A DNA stretch of 64,000 nucleotides from Galaxea fascicularis. Its lineage: Eukaryota; Cnidaria; Anthozoa; Scleractinia; Euphylliidae. The stretch is taken from contig OX419336.1 of the NCBI GenBank assembly GCA_948470475.1, forward strand, positions 2,711,235 to 2,775,234, given 5' to 3'. Positions 43,501 to 55,800 of this stretch are shown piece after piece. The position numbers and the translations under genes were made by a program. Under the pieces are notes generated by a model. That model made no database searches, was not told where the DNA came from, and saw only the letters and a list, made by a program, of their open reading frames with translations. Within the stretch, counting starts at the first letter, position 1, and each line of letters opens with the position of its first letter.

Positions 43501-46500
43501 CTCTCCGCTCTTGCCGAGCTAATATTCGACTGAATGAAAACGGACTGCCCCCAGTCCACAGAAAACCAACATCAGATGGAACTTACTTTCTTAGCTTGTT
43601 GCATACTATTTAACTTTTCGTAACTTTCACCCAAAGCTACCAGCATTCTAGAGTCATTCGGTCTGAAACCAAAAACAAAACAAACTTTACCAAATTTTCT
43701 TCAAAACATGACTGCAATAAAGACAGAGCTACAGGGAAGATGAGCCACGTACCTGAATTTGTGCGCCTGTCTGTAGTAATACAGGCAGTAAGATGGCATC
43801 TTGAGGATTTCATAAGTCTGACCCAACCCATACCAGGCTCTATAGTCACGGTAATTCACCTCTGTGATAAGAACATAAAATACACAATGATTTAGAAACA
43901 CTTATTTGTTGACCAGTAACCTAAAATAAGTGTTAAATCCTAAGCCTTTGTATGAATTTTAGCATGCCCTTGGCGGGTGCAGCATATTTAACTATTACGC
44001 ATCTTTTTGCCTGGACAAAAAAGCTATTCTGGATAGGACACTGATAAAGTAGGGAACGAGTTTTTATTCCATTTTGATTGGAGCAATTTCACAAGGTTCT
44101 GCTGGCAAAATTTGAGATCATTTTGTCATAGCAACAAAAGTTACGGATAACCTTTCCATCAAACCCTTTCTAAAAAAAAAGTAAATGAAATAAAAACAAA
44201 AAGTATTTTCTGAATTTGCATAATTTGTGTTACAAACAAACTAACAATATTTTCTCAAAACTAACAGTTGGTTGGACCGGTGGGCTCCGCCGACCGGTTG
44301 GCTCCGTGGTGGAGCACCGGACTGCTGTGCGGGAGGGCGGGAGTTCAGGGTCTTTAAATAACTGAGGAGGTCCCGTCTCACAGTACTGGTGTGGGACGTT
44401 AAAGAACCCACGCACTGATCGGAAAGAGTAGGGGACGTAGTCCCCGGTGTGATGGTCTATAACTTATTCTGTTCTGGGGGCACCTGTGTTGATCCTACTA
44501 TTCATTCAAATAAGATTGTAAACTGCGTGGCTGCAATTTGCGCCTAAAAAGCAGTCTGGCAAAGTTCCCCAAGAAGTGTTGTAAAGCGCTTTGAGCCGTT
44601 CGGATAAAAGGGCTATATAAATCCTCATCATTATTATTAATTTAGCGAGGTCAACAGGATCCGAAATGATACCAGAAGCTTCATTTAACGGTTTTTGGTT
44701 ACGTTTAGGGGTCAGGGGAGGTGGGGGGAGGGGAAAATAAATATGTAAACATCTTCTAGTAACCTGAACTTCACTGGCTCCATACCTATAGCTTTTCTGT
44801 ATGCCTCTATGGCAGCTGAAGTGTTCTTTCTTTCCATGAATTCATGTCCCATCAGTGTCCAGGCAGATGTGTACTGTGGGTTTAGCTTCAACGCTCGCTG
44901 GAAATACGTCACTGCTTTCTCGTGCTGGTCATGAAGGCTATAATAGTTTCCTAAAAGGAATTTTCAATTATTGGAGCTTATCTAATGTTTTGCTAATATT
45001 TGACAAATTATTAGATTTATTCAAATTTATGAGATTAAGAAATCTTACAGCATAACTTAAATTAGGAATTGCACAACTTAGCAACTTGGAGAATTTTAAT
45101 TTTGACCTAAAGATTACTGACCTATTACACAGCAAGTTTCCTCCCTGTACTTATCAATGCTGTTTGTGTGATGAGCTAAATAACTCAGCTCTGGCTTCAT
45201 TTCCTGAAATGAACATAAATTATCTTAAAAGGTTGTTATAAGTCTCAACAAGTTGTCACCTTCTCTCTTTTGGACTTTATTCTTTTGTTATTAAAACAGA
45301 TTAGAAGCCTCACTTCAGTAGTTATTCTTCTTAACTTTAGTAACGAAAAATAAGGAAAAACCTAGTAATTACCTTTATGAACCTAACTAATACTATTCTT
45401 GTGAGATGTTCCTCTGAGGCTCTCATAAAGTTAAAACTCTAAGGGTAGTGTAGGGTCTTCCACTCTGTTTTTTAATGTCTTTTCCACTGTTGCAATGCTC
45501 AAAGCTGCCCAGATCATGTCATGCTGGCTCCGTGAAGTAGTTTGACCATGAGGAATATATTTTATACAAGTAGCCAAAAACATTATGGGGAGCACAGTGG
45601 TGAGGGCACTCACCCTCCACCAATAAGTGACCCAGGTTTGATTCCCGGTGTCATAAATGGGCTGAGTTTGTTGGTTCTCTACTTGGCTCCAAGAGGTTTT
45701 TCTCCGAGTACTCCGGTTTTCCCCTCTCCTCACAACCAATGTTTGATTTGATTTGAGTTGATTTAGAGTTCATTTGATTCCCAGTCTCCCCAATTAGTAG
45801 AGCACCTGTGCTCGGTTAGAAAGATTTGAGACTTAAGTAATTAAGTAGGTAAAAAAATATTTTAGATGGAGTTGCCACACCTTGACGTAGAGAATGTTAG
45901 AGTAAGTGTCCATGTGTTCCAGTGAGTAAGGATCTCTCTTTTGAACTTCTTTGAACAGCTCACAAGCTGCATCAAAATCTTCAGTCAAAGAAATATGGAG
46001 GAAATAGAGTAAATATTGGAGTAAATGTGTACAAAATTGTAAAGCATAAGCAAGCTGTAAAATCTGCCATAGAAGTGGAACCAAGACATTCAAAACATAG
46101 CAAATAACAATAATGATAAGCTTAATAATTAATAATTAGATTAGCAAATAGTCTATCTACTGAGTAAACATTAACATTAGACAACATAAATGTAAACTAC
46201 AAAGGAATGTTTTGAAACTACAATGAAAGAAACTACACATTTCAAGATTTTAACCACTGTACCCAAGTTGTCCTTGGTGCACAGTAGGATCAAATTAAGG
46301 TTCACACTGGGAAATGATCACAGGTCCTCAATATATCAGTTTTCCAAATAAGAGCTGGTTCTCAGGTCAAAAACCCAAGTCAGAAAGCTAGCAGCTCTCT
46401 GAGCAGAAATACATGTACGGAGTTGTTGAGTACTAAGAAAATTTGGGAAGGTTCCTTAAACACCTTCTGTGAACTCTGAAAAAAAAAAACAAAAAAAAAA

Positions 46501-48348
46501 AACAGGAACACAGTACATTGTATGCATTTTCAGACCAAAGAAGGAGCATAAAAAGCAAATTTTGTTGTTGTGTTTAAATTATGTTTGTTTAAATCCAATA
46601 GGTGCACACCTCTTGCATGATACTGTGCCAGTGCAGTCTGAAGTAAGATGTACTTGTTTTCTGAGAAACCAGCCTTGCTGAGATTTGCATATCTCTCAAG
46701 TCCTTCCTCATTCAACTGAAGATCAATGGCGACATGAGCTTGGAAAAACTGTGTCATCCAATGAGAGGGAAGAGAAAGAGACTGAAGCTGCAAAAAAGAA
46801 TTTTAATTTATGTTATCTTGGTAATTAAGTCTCACTAATTTAATTACCATGACTTAATTACCAAGATTAAATAAAGAATTTTATTATTTTGTGTTTATTA
46901 TTTGTGAAGTGGGTGTGACATTAGTAGCTTTGATTTTGAAATTGTAGTGGAAAATGAAATCATGAAAAAAATCCCAAATTGTACAATGTAACTGCAGTGA
47001 TCCAGTGAAGATTGGGTTCTCAGGTCAAAAACCAGAGAAAGGTGGCTCTCTGACCCGACACACTGAGTTGCTGAGTGAGAGAAATTTGAGAAGACCCATG
47101 TCTGTTGACCCCTTAAAAATCCTCGATGACCCCAGGACCCTGAAAGTTGTCTTTAACACTGAACTGACAATTGAAGGCAGGAACTTACAGTTTCCTTGTC
47201 AGTACAAAGAGATGACAATTCAAGCCAAGCACCCCAGTGAAGTGGCTCTTTATTTACAGCTTCCTGCATGACTTCCAAGGCATCCTCTTTTAAATCAAGT
47301 TTCTTCAGAACAATGCCATACCTACACCAAATAATTAAAAATCCTGCTAAATATCACAACCTAAATCGCTAAAAACTACCATCTAATTTAATATAATGCA
47401 GGTCTATGGTATTTCAACTCTGATGCCAAAAGTGGACATGGGTTGTTCAAGCTACAATGCACTCAAGTAACTTGACTGTCAAATTTAAGACTAGTATAGA
47501 AAAAGAAATGCCTAAAATGAGAAGAATACACATTATTTCACCACTTAGCTGATCAAACATCCTCCAAGCAGGCAAATGATACCAATAACAATATTGCTAA
47601 ACATCTACCAAGGCCCCCGCTTCCAATACAGAATGTTTGCTGACAAGCGTCTCATTTTTTTTGCACTTAAGGGGAGGATGAACTAAATGAACATATTTTG
47701 CATTAAATATTCTGCATAATAATACTAACAAGAAAAGACCAAAGCCATCAAGTTGACGTTGATTTTTGAACAGTTCTGCTCTAAGGGCTGTGAGTGCCTT
47801 GTTTACAACATTTTCTTGTGGACCTTAAAAAGCAAGAGGTGATGAAAATCATTAATACTGATATTGGTAATAGCATTCATACATCATACATGTGCATGCA
47901 CAGTTCTTCTGGAGTATTCTCATGGAATATTCTTCAGCATGCAGAATTCCTAACAATCTTCTGATTTGAACTACTGTAGCCATGAAGTTGGGCATAGAGA
48001 TGCTTATCCATAAATGGCAGTGGTGAAGTATGGTTTAATTTGTGTGAAAACTGCACCCAACATTAATCAATGAGGATATTTATCACTAGCTAAATAGGCT
48101 GCATAGTTTCTCTAGTTGTATTACTAAGTCAGATGTAAATAATTATTGTTAATTTAATTTAACTAGGTATTTTAGCCAGGTCTCACAACTCTCCACAATT
48201 AATTCTGTGGGACGTTAAAGAACCACTAGGGACGTAAGGAACCCTGGCTGTGACCACCCCTGGTGCTGACCTGTGTCTCAGGCCCTCAGTAATTGGCGCT
48301 TGCTGTTGCGGTGTCCCTGCCAGCTTGGTGAAGTTAAATAAATAAATA

Positions 48349-48388
<40 letters not shown>

Positions 48389-50584
48389 AATGTACCTAAA
48401 ACATCCATAATGTCATCATTCTTGTGTTTCTCACCAGCCTAAAAGTAAAACAATAAAAAACATACAATTACAATCAAAGTGAAAGTTTGTAACAATGAAA
48501 TATTTAAGTTTTACCTGAAGCTGGAAGAATGAAAAACTCATTTGAGATGAATCAAATCCTTGAAAAGAGTGAAGTGTACTCATGGTCCATATATGTTTTA
48601 TAATATTATTTTATTGTGGCTTGTTTTCTTGGGAAGTGTTGACCAACAAAGCAAACATAGTTCACTAATTCTTGGATATCAGTTAGCCATTTGAAACAAG
48701 CCTACTCAACAATCTAGCAATGAAAATCAACAAATTTCAGGTTTCTCTTGCTTGCTAATAGACTTGGGATCAGCCATCAGGTTTCTCAAGTCAATACTTA
48801 TCCTGGCCATTAAAAAACTATCTCCCTCAAAAAAGATTAAATTAAGTCCATTAAAAATATCAAATTTTACAATATTTCTAAACATTAGATGCCTTCCCTT
48901 TAAATACCTTCAAATAAACCGAGCACTCAACACACGGTCCCTGAAAACTATTAAATTCATCCTTTGGGAAAGACTAGGAAATGTTCAGCAAGCTTTCTTT
49001 AAGTAGCTTTCACTGTGTTGGTGATTCATACAAAGTTAAAATGTTTTAAAAAAAGCATTTTAAGCATTAAGGATAAGGTAGGCCAATAACTATGCTCCAA
49101 GAAAACATAAAAAAGCAATGTGTTCCATTTCCAAAGTTAATTAACTTACCAGATATCGTGAATACATATAAAGGAAGTATGCTTTTTGGCTGGAACATCC
49201 CTCCAGAAAGAAGGCTGCTCTGTCAAATTCCTTGAGGTCAAAGAATGTTTTCCCCAAAGTATATTTATCAAAATCCTTTACAAACAGTTCATCAGAATAC
49301 TCAGTTTTTGGAAGATACACAGACGAAGTGAAGGAGGGAATAGAAAAGGCTAGCTCAGAAGACCTGAGAAGAAAGAAATAAATCATTTATTATATATGAA
49401 ACACCAATGAAATACAAGATGAGCTTTCATGCAAAAACATGATATCTTCACACAGGTAAAAAAAGATCACCTTTGCTATGATTAATAAATCATGCCTTTG
49501 GAAATGGTTTGATATTTCTTTAGTGTTTATATGACAAACAGAAAATTTATGACCGCTTGGAGATATAAAATTTCTCTGTGGGTGTTGAAAACTATTTCAC
49601 TTGTTCACTGTACTTGCTCGTGAAATATTTTCAACACTCGCAGAGAAATTTCCTATATCCATGCAGCCATGTAGTAACCTCTATTCATTACATTCGTGGC
49701 TTTCTCAAGCTTTCTTAGGTCAGTTTGAATGGGTTTGATGTGCCCGCACCAATGTTTTGACCAATGGCTTAGGAACAATAGTGTTGGCTTAATTTTGTGG
49801 CTTAAAGGCTATGATTATTTAACATGACGTTAATTTTGGGAGAAGTGTACTTACAGAAGGTTATAAAATATGTACATGCAGGGTTTTTGGAGAATGTGGT
49901 TTGTTGGTATCTGTTTACAGGAAGTGTAAACGTAAAACATGACCGGAGGACTGGAGTAGCAGTGTCTTAACTTGAATATTAAGTAGGCCAAGCATTCGGC
50001 AATCTAGCCAATCTTTCAAATGCCCGAGACTAAAATGTGAGCAAATGCCCCACCGTTCAGGGTCCCATAAAGGGGGGCTCCTTGGAGCCCCAGAGCCCTA
50101 AATGTTTTGTGCCGAGCTCAATCATTTCACTGCCTAGAGCCCTGACCATTTTTGCCTGCATCCCTAAAGTAAATGTTATTGAGTCCCGCCCTCTCATGCC
50201 CATGGGCCCGGAGCCCTAAACTCCTTTGGGACCCTGACTGTACGTTGGGGAGGGAAACAGATGGTCATCACTGCACTCCGAGGCCCTCGCCTCAACATAA
50301 CTGATGCGTTGTTTCCAGTATAAAAACTACAGACAAACTGCCTTTTATCAGCCTTAAGACAACACGTAAGCTTAGCATATAGAGAGAACTTTCGAAGCTA
50401 AGCATAACAAACACTTGTAGCCGACGAGACACCAAAACAATATATCACCCTCCAATTCCGTTTGATCTTACCACTTAGCACTATGGAGCAATCCTCTATC
50501 TGAACACTCTTTCATGGCGTAAAGAAGGTCTCGTTTGATCTCGGGCAAACTGGCGGGCGGACTTGCACTCGATATCGACGCCAT
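40560..50584 (-). CDS. CDC23: Anaphase-promoting complex subunit CDC23/APC8, 15 exons, 575 aa
   Basis: Exons in transcript order: 50472-50584, 49150-49363, 48396-48438, 47730-47823, 47189-47321, 46610-46787, 45881-45978, 45122-45203, 44786-44950, 43753-43861, 43587-43662, 42300-42361, 42138-42192, 41536-41652, 40560-40748. All phases agree and introns are GT-AG. The protein is a TPR scaffold of the APC/C ubiquitin ligase acting in mitotic exit. Key blocks are [95 protein letters not shown] and [11 protein letters not shown], each matching vertebrate CDC23 (597 aa) in order. The C-terminal tail is shorter and divergent, ending NLNFNTP. The start is the only ATG upstream in frame. Introns carry SINE-like elements. 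Confidence 0.95.
41270..41515. repeat. Dispersed repeat copy in CDC23 intron
   Basis: Contains GATTGGCTCATTG, TTGTGATTGGTTA and GGTTTTACGAC in the same order as 61,220-61,466. The two copies are clearly homologous but diverged. Confidence 0.6.
42790..43335. mobile_element. Inverted-repeat element in CDC23 intron
   Basis: TTGGATAATGTTTTCACCGC near 42,856 is inverted at about 43,285-43,311 (GACCGCGGTGAAAAGATAAC). The left arm is interrupted by a small element at 42,884-42,991. The outer ends are not precisely defined. Confidence 0.55.
42884..42991. mobile_element. MULE-like MITE, CATCCTCGGAGACC ends
   Basis: A 108-bp element with inverted ends CATCCTCGGAGACC and GGTCTCCGAGGATG. A perfect 9-bp duplication CGGTCAAAC flanks it (42,875-42,883 and 42,992-43,000). 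It is nested in the inverted-repeat element above. Confidence 0.85.
44275..44645 (+). mobile_element. SINE-like retroposon in CDC23 intron
   Basis: Head GACCGGTTGGCTCCGTGGTG, then GGGTCTTTAAATAACTGAGG and GTGGGACGTTAAAGAACCC. The tail GTAAAGCGCTTTGAGCCG leads to GGGCTATATAAA and an ATT run. It shares modules with 1,297-1,563 and 48,170-48,345. The B box region is degenerate. Confidence 0.7.
45588..45825 (+). mobile_element. tRNA-derived SINE in CDC23 intron
   Basis: Head ATGGGGAGCACAGTGGTGAG, B-box-like GGTTTGATTCC and the CCGAGTACTCCGG motif. It is a second copy of the family at 29,515. Confidence 0.75.
46812..46868. repeat. Small hairpin, CTTGGTAATTAAGTC
   Basis: CTTGGTAATTAAGTC and GACTTAATTACCAAG are perfect inverses separated by about 20 bp, in a CDC23 intron. 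Confidence 0.6.
48170..48395 (+). mobile_element. SINE-like 3' module with GAAA microsatellite tail
   Basis: GTGGGACGTTAAAGAACC, CCCTGGCTGTGACCACCCC and GTGTCCCTGCCAGCTTGG match the minus-strand copy at 1,297-1,563. It ends in TAAATAAATAAA and about a dozen GAAA repeats that run to within a few bases of CDC23 exon 3. Confidence 0.75.
49551..49668. mobile_element. Palindromic MITE in CDC23 intron
   Basis: GAGATATAAAATTTCTCTG and its imperfect inverse CAGAGAAATTTCCTATATC, with GTGTTGAAAACTATTTCAC inner arms. No target duplication assigned. Confidence 0.65.
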
Positions 50585-50658
50585 CTTGTTTTTGGAAAAT
50601 TCGCGCCTAACTTTTAGCGTTGGAGACTAGGACGAGTACATGCTCACCGCTCACTAAC

Positions 50659-51408
50659 GTCGGCACACACGAGGGTAGGCCTAGCCTTTCCAGATTCTGC
50701 TCTGAAAAAGCTAAAAAGTTGCTAAGAAATATGCCAAAAAGTTGCTCAAAATTGAAAAAATTTTGTAAAGTTGCTCGAATATTTTTAAGACAGCATGTCT
50801 AATTAATAAATGACAATTGCTTTGTAATCAACATTAAGGTACAACTAAGTGACTAGTTACAACAAATTAGGCAACCTTTACTTGCATCTAGTTACAAAAA
50901 GTTAGACAGTTAGTGTGGCGTCCGCCATTTTGTTTACACACAGTCCACTATTTCAAGGGTTTTTTTTCAGCATTTTGGTTAAAAAAAATAGCCTAAAGGT
51001 TACCAAAAAAATGCTAGTTTTCCGAAAAGCTGCTAGAAGTTGCTCTCTGACAAAAAAGTTGCTCAAAATCCTAGAAGTTGCTAAAAAGTTGCCGAGCAGA
51101 ATCTGGAAAGGCCTACACGAGGGGACTAGTCCCTGCGACTAGTCCCTGCAAGAAGTCGCGGGGACAAGTCCCACCATGTGAACTAGTCATTTTTTACAAA
51201 AAATCTAGTCGCAGGAACCAAAATTTGGTCCCTGCAACTTGTCCCACGAATTCAAACTGGTTTGACTTTGTGGGACAAGTCCCTGCGACTAGTCCCTCAA
51301 AACCCTTCGTCGGCACACACGATGGGACTAGTCCCTGCGACCAGTCCCTTCGTGTAAACTCTTCAAAGGACAAGTCGCAGGGACTAGTCCTCTCGTGTGT
51401 GCCGGCCT
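50659..51408. mobile_element. Foldback element, GTCGGCACACACGAGG ends
   Basis: The left end near 50,659 and the right end (CTCGTGTGTGCCGGC near 51,407) are inverted. A further GTCGGCACACACGATGGG end at 51,308 makes a hairpin of about 100 bp with the right end. GACTAGTCCCTGCGAC motifs recur throughout. It is interrupted by the hAT-type element at 50,676-51,115 and starts only 75 bp upstream of the CDC23 ATG. Confidence 0.65.
50676..51115. mobile_element. hAT-type nonautonomous element
   Basis: The 440-bp element has ends TAGGCCTAGCCTTTCCAG and CTGGAAAGGCCTA. A perfect 8-bp duplication CACGAGGG flanks it (50,668-50,675 and 51,116-51,123), the length usual for hAT. The interior has repeated AAGTTGCT motifs. 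Confidence 0.82.
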
Positions 51409-51570
51409 TCAAGCACTCGAGCTGGGTTGAGAGCTGGGTCATATTCGACCATTTTGCTTATGATTAATCTTTTTCCGGTTCAAGAGGTGGGTCGGCGGAA
51501 TTTACAAATTTTTCAAAGGATCACGTATCCAAAAATCTGGAAGACGTAAGGCCAACGCACAGAATACGTG

Positions 51571-52009
51571 TACCGTAAATGATCTCATAAACGCCGGGGG
51601 CGTTTATTAAAATTCAAGGGTCCGAGGGAGGGGGGGGTTGATAAGAGACGTTTATTCTAATAACTGTAACATGGTAACCTAAATACGGTATTATAATAAT
51701 CTAAATGATAGAGCTTTAGCAGACTGCCAAGTCCGTCCGCTGATAATTATAAACTGTCTACAAATCCATAACGGTATGTGGTACATACAAAGTGGCAGAA
51801 AAGGGTACTGGTCTTATTGCTCAATGTCAACATCCGAGTCCTCGTCGTGTACATCTGATTCTGTGTGGTTTTCAGGGAAGGGAGGCGTTTATTAGACAGG
51901 GGGCGTTTGTTAGAGAGGAGCGTTTAATTCAAACTTGTCAGCTTAGGGGGGCGTTAATAAGATAGGAGGCGTTCATTAGAGAGAAGGCGTTTGTAGATCA
52001 TTTACGGTA
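51571..52009. mobile_element. Tc1/mariner-type MITE candidate
   Basis: CCGTAAATGATCT and AGATCATTTACGG ends flanked by TA. The interior carries several GGCGTTTATTAGA-like units in direct and inverted order. The TA could also belong to the ends, so the superfamily call is tentative. Confidence 0.6.
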
Positions 52010-52657
52010 AGTCTGTGCTGAACGTTTGAACTTGATTTCCTACGGCACCTCCAACTCAATCACATGATCCATTCCGAAATATAGGCCAAAATTTCAGGAT
52101 TGTCCCAAATATCGTGTGCACATCAATGCAATTCGCTAGTATAAACACGAACAGGGATGAGAGGGGCTAAACGAAAAAAAAAAAATGGAGCAACTGAGTT
52201 GCGTACAAAATTCGCCATATTATCCTTTTTAAGGGTTCTCAACACGGCACTTTGTGATTGTAATATCTGAAAATTCTGTACCAGGAAGCCAATTCAATAC
52301 AAAGCTGTGGGAAACTGAAGAGAACCGATTACAATTCATGGGTTTTGCTCTCACTGTTTGAGGTGATTCCAAATCTTAATTTGATTCAATGGAGTGTTGT
52401 AGTCTTAGTTTGCATTGCAGGATCTCAGTCACAACATGAATGATTCTGATCACTGATGCCGAATCAAAGTCCTGAGATCTTCATATGGTCCGAAAGGCAG
52501 AAAATCAAGAGATTTCTGGGTTTTGCTTTTATCTTCAAGAAAGTGGTTACTTTTTAGGGATCGAGAGCATTGGCTGTAGACAAAGACTTCTCGTCCAGGT
52601 TAAAAGACGGAGTAGATCTTCGTATGTTTTCGAGCACGACAAGAGCAGGGTCGGTGC
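52010..52657. other. Intergenic, no recognised gene
   Basis: Unique AT-rich sequence. The frames at 52,485-52,758 have no family resemblance. Confidence 0.4.
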
Positions 52658-52668
52658 TTTATTTTATT
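52658..52668 (-). promoter_or_regulatory. Polyadenylation signals of the collagen-like gene
   Basis: Two overlapping AATAAA hexamers on the minus strand, about 145 bp downstream of the stop codon at 52,810. Confidence 0.6.
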
Positions 52669-52809
52669 TATACTAAATCGGTGAGTGAACCAAAAGCGGA
52701 CCCAACAGCTACACTGGGCCTAGCCAAGGGTTCATTTCCCGGAGTGCTAATAAACTGATCAACTGTTTACAGACTTTCCTCTTCTGCACCCTTGGCTGAG
52801 GTTTTACTT

Positions 52810-55800
52810 TCAGCGCACCATCAGCCAAATTGGTTTGTTCAGATAACAGTAGCCCGCGATACACTTTCTGCCCCGTGCTTTGCTGTCATCGCTGTAGATG
52901 TAGTTATTTGAGCCATCAGCACCATTCCACACGTCAAGCCATTTGTCGGAACCACCATGGGATTCCGAAATTCCCGAACTTGAAAAGAAGTATAACGATC
53001 TTATTGTGACAAAACCGCTGGTGGGACTTCTCTTGTGATCTGCTGGGCTGTACTTGTAAAATCCGAACACGTTCTTTATTAGGCGAACATTCTTTCCCAT
53101 CACGAACTTGTCAAATTCTTCCTTGTCCTTCTGTGGCGCTCCTGCCTTTCTGTTATAAATTACCCGGATGGTGCTGACGTCTGCAAAGCGGAACATCACC
53201 TCTTTCCAGTCTCTCATGCTTGGATGGATATGACTTGCAGCATCACTGTTCGTAGTTTTCGCTGCCAGGGCGGAAAATACAGGTTTGATTATCGAAGGAA
53301 AGGTTGGAGAGACCTTTGTAGCAACTAGGGTCCAACCTCCACTCTCAGTTTCCATGTCGCAGAAAGCTTGGAATGAGTCATCTGTAGAGCCGCCGTTTGG
53401 ATCGACCCAGTAAAGTCCGCTGCCCCGACTCTGCCCTGATCAAAGAAAGGAATAAAATATAACAGGTGATAAAAAGTGTTATTTTATGGAGTTAATCATC
53501 AGTGAGGCATTCTTGTGACATTTTTTCACTGAACAATACTTTTGAGAGTTGTCTGACTTCCAGTTGTTGATTTTCCACCTGTTGTTCCTCCTCAGTTGAC
53601 AAATCTGTTTCGAAATTTCTTTCAAATTGTTTTCGTGATGTTGAGTTTAATCGTTGATTTCTCTGTTTAATTTACCCGTCCCTCTCCTTTATCACTTTAA
53701 ACTATGTAATCTGAAATATACCTGAATTTAAAATATCCAAACAGTGGCGGCCTGGATTATGAGGCACATGACCTTTCCCACCAGTGAGCAGTGGCAACCA
53801 AGTCCTACCATCACAGAGTTGCAAGGTCTTCTGGGAAGAACTGTAACGAACAGTGCCGGCGATACCAATGACGCATTTGTCAGCGGTATCCTTAAACTTG
53901 ATCACACCATCCAGGTGTTTTCCAGGCGAACCACGTTCTCCCTTTTGGCCCTGAAATAACAGGAAACAATACAAGGACAGTGGAATTAAGTTAATGAAAA
54001 CTTAACTTCTAGTGTTCAGTTACAGAAAGGCAAGATTTTTGCGTGGATGGCAATATTTGGCGATTAGAAAAATTATGCTTGCACATGTAACAGGAGCTTT
54101 TTTGTGTGGGTTCCCTGTTACCTTCCGGGATCTTTTAGCAAGTGATGGACGCGACCTTCATTCAGGAACACGGCGTTTATTGGCGATCTTCACTCATTTC
54201 GTTACAGGCAGAACTCAAGGCTCTACTGTCAGGCTTATTGTCATATACGATTTCCAACCAATAATAATTGGACAACTCATGCCAACCTCGTTCCCAGGAC
54301 CTTTCCCTTCGTTTTTGGGGTGGCCCAAAGCGAAGGGAAAGGTCCTGGGAACGAGGTTGAACTCATGCACTTACCGGTACGTAAGCTTAGCAAATGCCAG
54401 GAATTCGCACTTTTCACATATTTACAATCCAACGCTCACTTTACATTCTAAGGCAATATTCTCAGGACAGGCACCTAAATTACTCGCTTCATGACCAGAA
54501 ACATTGCGACATTGTGATTGTTCACTTATTTCTTTTCTATTTCTTTTGTTTTCATTTTTACTGACTGATTATTTTATTGTAATTGTTCACTTATTTCTTT
54601 TCTATTTCTTTTGTTTCATTTTTACTGATAATGACGTTTGATTTAAAAGCGCAACCCGCCTCGATTAGCTCTGCTATCTGCGGGTTGCGCAGGATTATCA
54701 TTGTATTTTCTTTTCAAATAACAAAATGAATGAATGAATGAATGAATGAACATTGGCTAACTTTTCTTATATCTCATTTTACCGGAAAACGTCCCGTAAC
54801 GTACACACATGCTTCATCAAATGGTGGTTTGGTAAGGATCTAAATGTCAGTGCTTTGCTACCGCCGTTATTAGTAATGTGAGAAAAAGGGATCCTCAACG
54901 AGCTTACACCAGCTTTGACTGAATAAATTGGCAGACCTTGGAAAATATAAAAATGATCATTTTGACTAAAATGCTGAAATGAGGTTCTAATATAAATTTC
55001 GAGATTTGATGTTAAATTTGCGATTCACAGACGCTGGAAAAAATTCACCAACCTTTTCCCCTTTCTTCCCATTATTTCCATGGCTTCCTCGCTCCCCTTT
55101 GTCCCCCTAAAATAAAGAAGATGTAAAAACTTGTACGAGATTTTTGGTGATACGTTCAGTAACCTGTCAACTTGATTAATAAGTGTCATTGAAATTAAAC
55201 TTATGGATTTCCAAATAAGTCTATTTAGACTACGAGCAGTCCCTTTGTTTTCTTATAGTCCGTCGAGAGCGGAGCGAAAAAAACAGGCCGCGCGAAAGTT
55301 GGCCGCGCGAAAGCTGGTGTCTGGGCGCAAGGCGAAAAAAAAGGGACTACAGACTTTTTTTCGCCTTGCGCCCAGACACCAGCTTTCGCGCGGCCAACTT
55401 TCGCGCGGCCTGTTTTTTTCGCTCCGCTCTCGACGGACTATAAGAAAACAAAGGGACTGCTCGTAGTCTAAAGTCTATTAAACTATTGATTTTGCTTTTA
55501 TAAATTTACAATAATTTTCCGGGCTATCAATGTGAAAAAGATGAGAGAAAATTATTGCACTGTTACTGTCATCACTAACCTTTGCCCCAACTCCGTCTCT
55601 TCCATCACGACCGTCTTTTCCTTCAAAAAGAAAAAAAAACAAACAAACAAATAAAGCACAAGTTAGCATGTCGGCGGGCAATGACTTTAACCGACATCGC
55701 TTGAATCTTTTCTCAATCTTTTCTTCTCTTGGAGCTAATCCTTGCCGGGGTTTTCCATTACAGAGCCTACTTTGAGAGACCCTGCCAAAGGGGAGAACCG

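Noticed and set aside
47005..47271. 88-codon plus-strand frame
   Set aside because: Overlaps CDC23 exon 5 in antisense and has no independent support.
55203..55466. 87-codon basic protein
   Set aside because: It is the translation of the 245-bp palindrome.
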